Shown: one piece after another, positions 61,790 to 64,000 of the stretch
Layout: each line of letters begins with the position of its first letter
Numbering within the stretch: position 1 is the stretch's first letter
Source: Vespula vulgaris
Lineage: Eukaryota > Arthropoda > Insecta > Hymenoptera > Vespidae
Direction: 5' to 3'
DNA: 64,000 nt
Assembly (NCBI RefSeq): GCF_905475345.1
Contig: NC_066596.1
Coordinates: 5,085,001-5,149,000 of the forward strand
Notes under the pieces: generated by a model
Told to the model about the DNA's origin: nothing
What the model saw: the letters and a program-made list of their open reading frames with translations, nothing else
The model's database searches: none
Translations under genes and position numbers: made by a program

Positions 61790-62080
61790 GGTAATAAGGG
61801 CCAGTCGCACCCTAAGTGACCGGAATGGCGCAATAATTCGTGGCTCTCGTGACGTTAAGAGGTCTGCCCTTTGCGCCCATAGGCCTTACCGCCGAGGTGG
61901 TACCTTCGGCGGGCGGCCTCCCATACGGTTTTGCGGGCGTTCTCCTAAATATAGACCCCCTTACAACCTGACGTCCAATTATAGCGCTTTGATGCCTCGC
62001 GAGTGCTCCCATCGCGGTCTCCTTCGCCTCTTTATCCTTACGCGAGACCCTTTCGGACGATAATTTTATCGTCCGTGCCG
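61790..62080. other. GC-rich island, candidate conserved element or structured RNA
   Basis: This is one of the most GC-rich non-repetitive segments in the window, with GGGCGGCC, GCGGGCG and GCCGAGG....CCTTCGGC. The last is a 7-bp stem with one G-T pair. It ends in a 22-bp near-palindrome at 62054-62075. Both strands are open (91 codons + and 120 codons -) but unrecognised. It is more likely regulatory or structured than coding. Confidence 0.3.
62054..62075. repeat. 22-bp palindrome
   Basis: CGGACGATAA and TTATCGTCCG are perfectly complementary around a TT centre. It is not followed by a T run that would suggest a Pol III terminator. Confidence 0.92.
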
Positions 62081-64000
62081 GCCACACTCTAACTCTCCTC
62101 TCATTCTCCTTGTTCTTTTTTCTGTCTTTCTCTCTCTCTCTCTCTCCTTCTTTCTTTCTGTCTTCCTCACACATGCACCCTGTCTGTCTCTCTTTCTTGA
62201 TTTTAAGCGACGGCCGTGTCCATCTCGTCTTCGTCGCTTTTTAACGTCTTTTGAAGAAAATCGGCGAGAATCTTTTGATACAAAGCGAATTCAATCCTTT
62301 AAATGAAACATTTGGTCTAACTTTTGCAATACGAATTATCTCTAGTCGTTTCTTAAGAATTCTCGACAATATCGGAAACACAAACGTTCCTTTTCTTGTA
62401 AGAATCGAACGATCTTGAACGATCCTATCACGATAAAACGAAGTAGTCGATGATAGTTCCCTCAGGCAAGCTCGATTACGTTAGTTCGATGATCGTTCTC
62501 GATCTCCGACAAAAGAGAGCTAAAGTAAAAAAAGAAAAAATAGCTCTCCGCTCGTCTACCTGGCGCTAAGCGACGACAGAATGTCCCTCGAGTTCTCCAG
62601 CATGCGTATCTCTTTTTCGAGATCGCGAAAGAACGGTCTGAAACGACGACGTGACACCTGCTACCTGCTATACCCGCTCGTTGAACCTAATGTTGAATCC
62701 ACACTGATTTTCACGAAGAAAATTTTTGTCTGAATAATATCCGATGGATTTTTTTACTAAATGAATTCTAATAGTTGTTTAGTATTATATTCGGTTTAAT
62801 TTAATTAACTAAGTTTAGAATAAGATCCACTTTCTTTTTTTTCAACAAAAAATGTCCAAGTATTTTCTAAGTTAAAGAACTAATACCGATTAAAAAAAAA
62901 TGCAAAATGAACGAACGAAGATCACAACGAAGTAGAAGCGAATAACTTTGCAAATACTTGTATCATGCTCGCAAAATGTTCGCTAACTTCTTAATTAGTG
63001 CGTTCACGATTAGCTTATGAACTATTTGCAAACAATTTCGGTTAATGTGGATCAACCATAAGCTTCAGGAGAAACAGGCTTGCGTTCTTGATGCCTGTGA
63101 GTATTCGCGTCACGCCTACGTTCTTAGGTACTACCTGCTACTTTCTCTCTTATGGAGGGAAAAGTGGGGAAGGGGAGAAGACTTCCGACGATCAGATAAA
63201 GTATCCGATGGATATTCACCTTTACCAACGACGTTGGATACCTACGAAGGAATATCGTTGTCGGCCTGTCAAAGCTCTCGCTCTCGTCTCGTCGATGGAT
63301 ATTAGTTTTATATAACCCCGAGAAGCCATTGCTCCTTCGGTTTGATAAAATTCGAAGGAATTTAAAAGAGTAATTTTCTTTTTCTCTCCAGTAACATATT
63401 TCAAGACGTTTAAAATAATATATCTGTTATATCAACATATTGGTATGGTGTTAAAAGTCAATTGAATACAACTTATTGCATAATACATGATGAATAAACA
63501 TAGAAATTTTTACTAACCTCAAGTATAGTAAGATATAAGACAGGATCGTGTCTCTAGGGAATTCCATTTCGTCCTACGTATCATAGATATCTAAAAGAAA
63601 ATGATATATTCAGATGGAATCCATATTCCTCGTCTTACATTACACGAGGACTACGTAACCGAACACTGTAAAACCTCAATAAACATTCCAGTGAAAGAGG
63701 GAATAAAAATGGCGATATCAAATGCGAAAAATTCCTGACGATAAAACCCAACCCCTCTTTGTTATTATTATATATACTTATCGAGAAAAAATTTTTTAGC
63801 GATAGAAAAATAAAAGGAAGAAGAGAGACAACCAAAAGCAGGATCAAATCTAAAAGAGGTAAATGTAGACAAAAGAGGGTGGTAGGGAGTGAGTCGTCGG
63901 GTAACGCACCTGAGCCCCCCTTCCTTTCGAGCATGCTAATTCCCGCAGACGGGACTCTCTTTAAAGCCAAGTATACCTTCGCGAAATAGCAGAAGCGCTT
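62081..64000. other. AT-rich non-coding end of window
   Basis: No gene is recognised. It contains a short TC repeat at 62128-62147, a modest GC-richer patch at 62460-62700, an unrecognised 86-codon frame at 63045-63305, and AT-rich sequence from 62720 onward. Confidence 0.45.

Overview
This looks like 64 kb of animal nuclear DNA that is almost entirely non-coding. It is AT-rich, but TCG/CGA trinucleotides are not depleted. It is crowded with GA/TC microsatellites, roughly one per 2-3 kb, and has frequent short A/T homopolymers. No rRNA, tRNA, operon, bacterial gene spacing or recognisable complete protein is visible. Base composition, undepleted CpG and microsatellite style suggest an insect, most likely a hymenopteran (bee, wasp or ant). 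That assignment is inference from style, not from a diagnostic gene.

Protein coding: most long open frames are artefacts of microsatellites, reading as runs of RE/ER or SL/LS. The one frame I think may be a true exon is on the + strand near 32.37-32.53 kb. It carries a doublecortin (DCX)-like signature, an RNGD turn followed by a basic/hydrophobic strand and an LRDL helix, and ends at a strong CAG|GTAAGC splice donor. No partner exon was found, so the window may be large introns or intergenic DNA around such a gene.

Layout: 0-32 kb is AT-rich DNA studded with GA/TC tracts and several GC-richer islands (near 0.1, 3.9, 4.5, 7.4, 16.8, 27.8, 29.9 and 31.5 kb). Several of these islands share a GGGGCC-type core and look like candidate conserved non-coding elements. 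Two near-identical 32-bp sequences lie 1 kb apart at 21.9 and 22.9 kb. From 32 to 52 kb there is the DCX-like exon, a homeodomain/POU-like motif cluster at 40.27 kb and a TATA-plus-splice-donor promoter candidate at 40.94-41.04 kb. From 52.12 to 54.29 kb there is a degenerate tandem array of about five units of about 415 bp, the largest structured repeat in the window. From 54.3 to 64 kb there are AT, GA and AGAAG microsatellites, three GC-rich blocks with open frames on both strands (55.3, 58.7 and 61.8 kb), and two strong short palindromes (59.03 and 62.05 kb).

Functional reading: the scattered GC islands, homeodomain-like clusters and palindromes are what a large regulatory intron or gene desert would show. 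None of this can be proven from the sequence alone; alignment to related genomes and transcript data would decide it.
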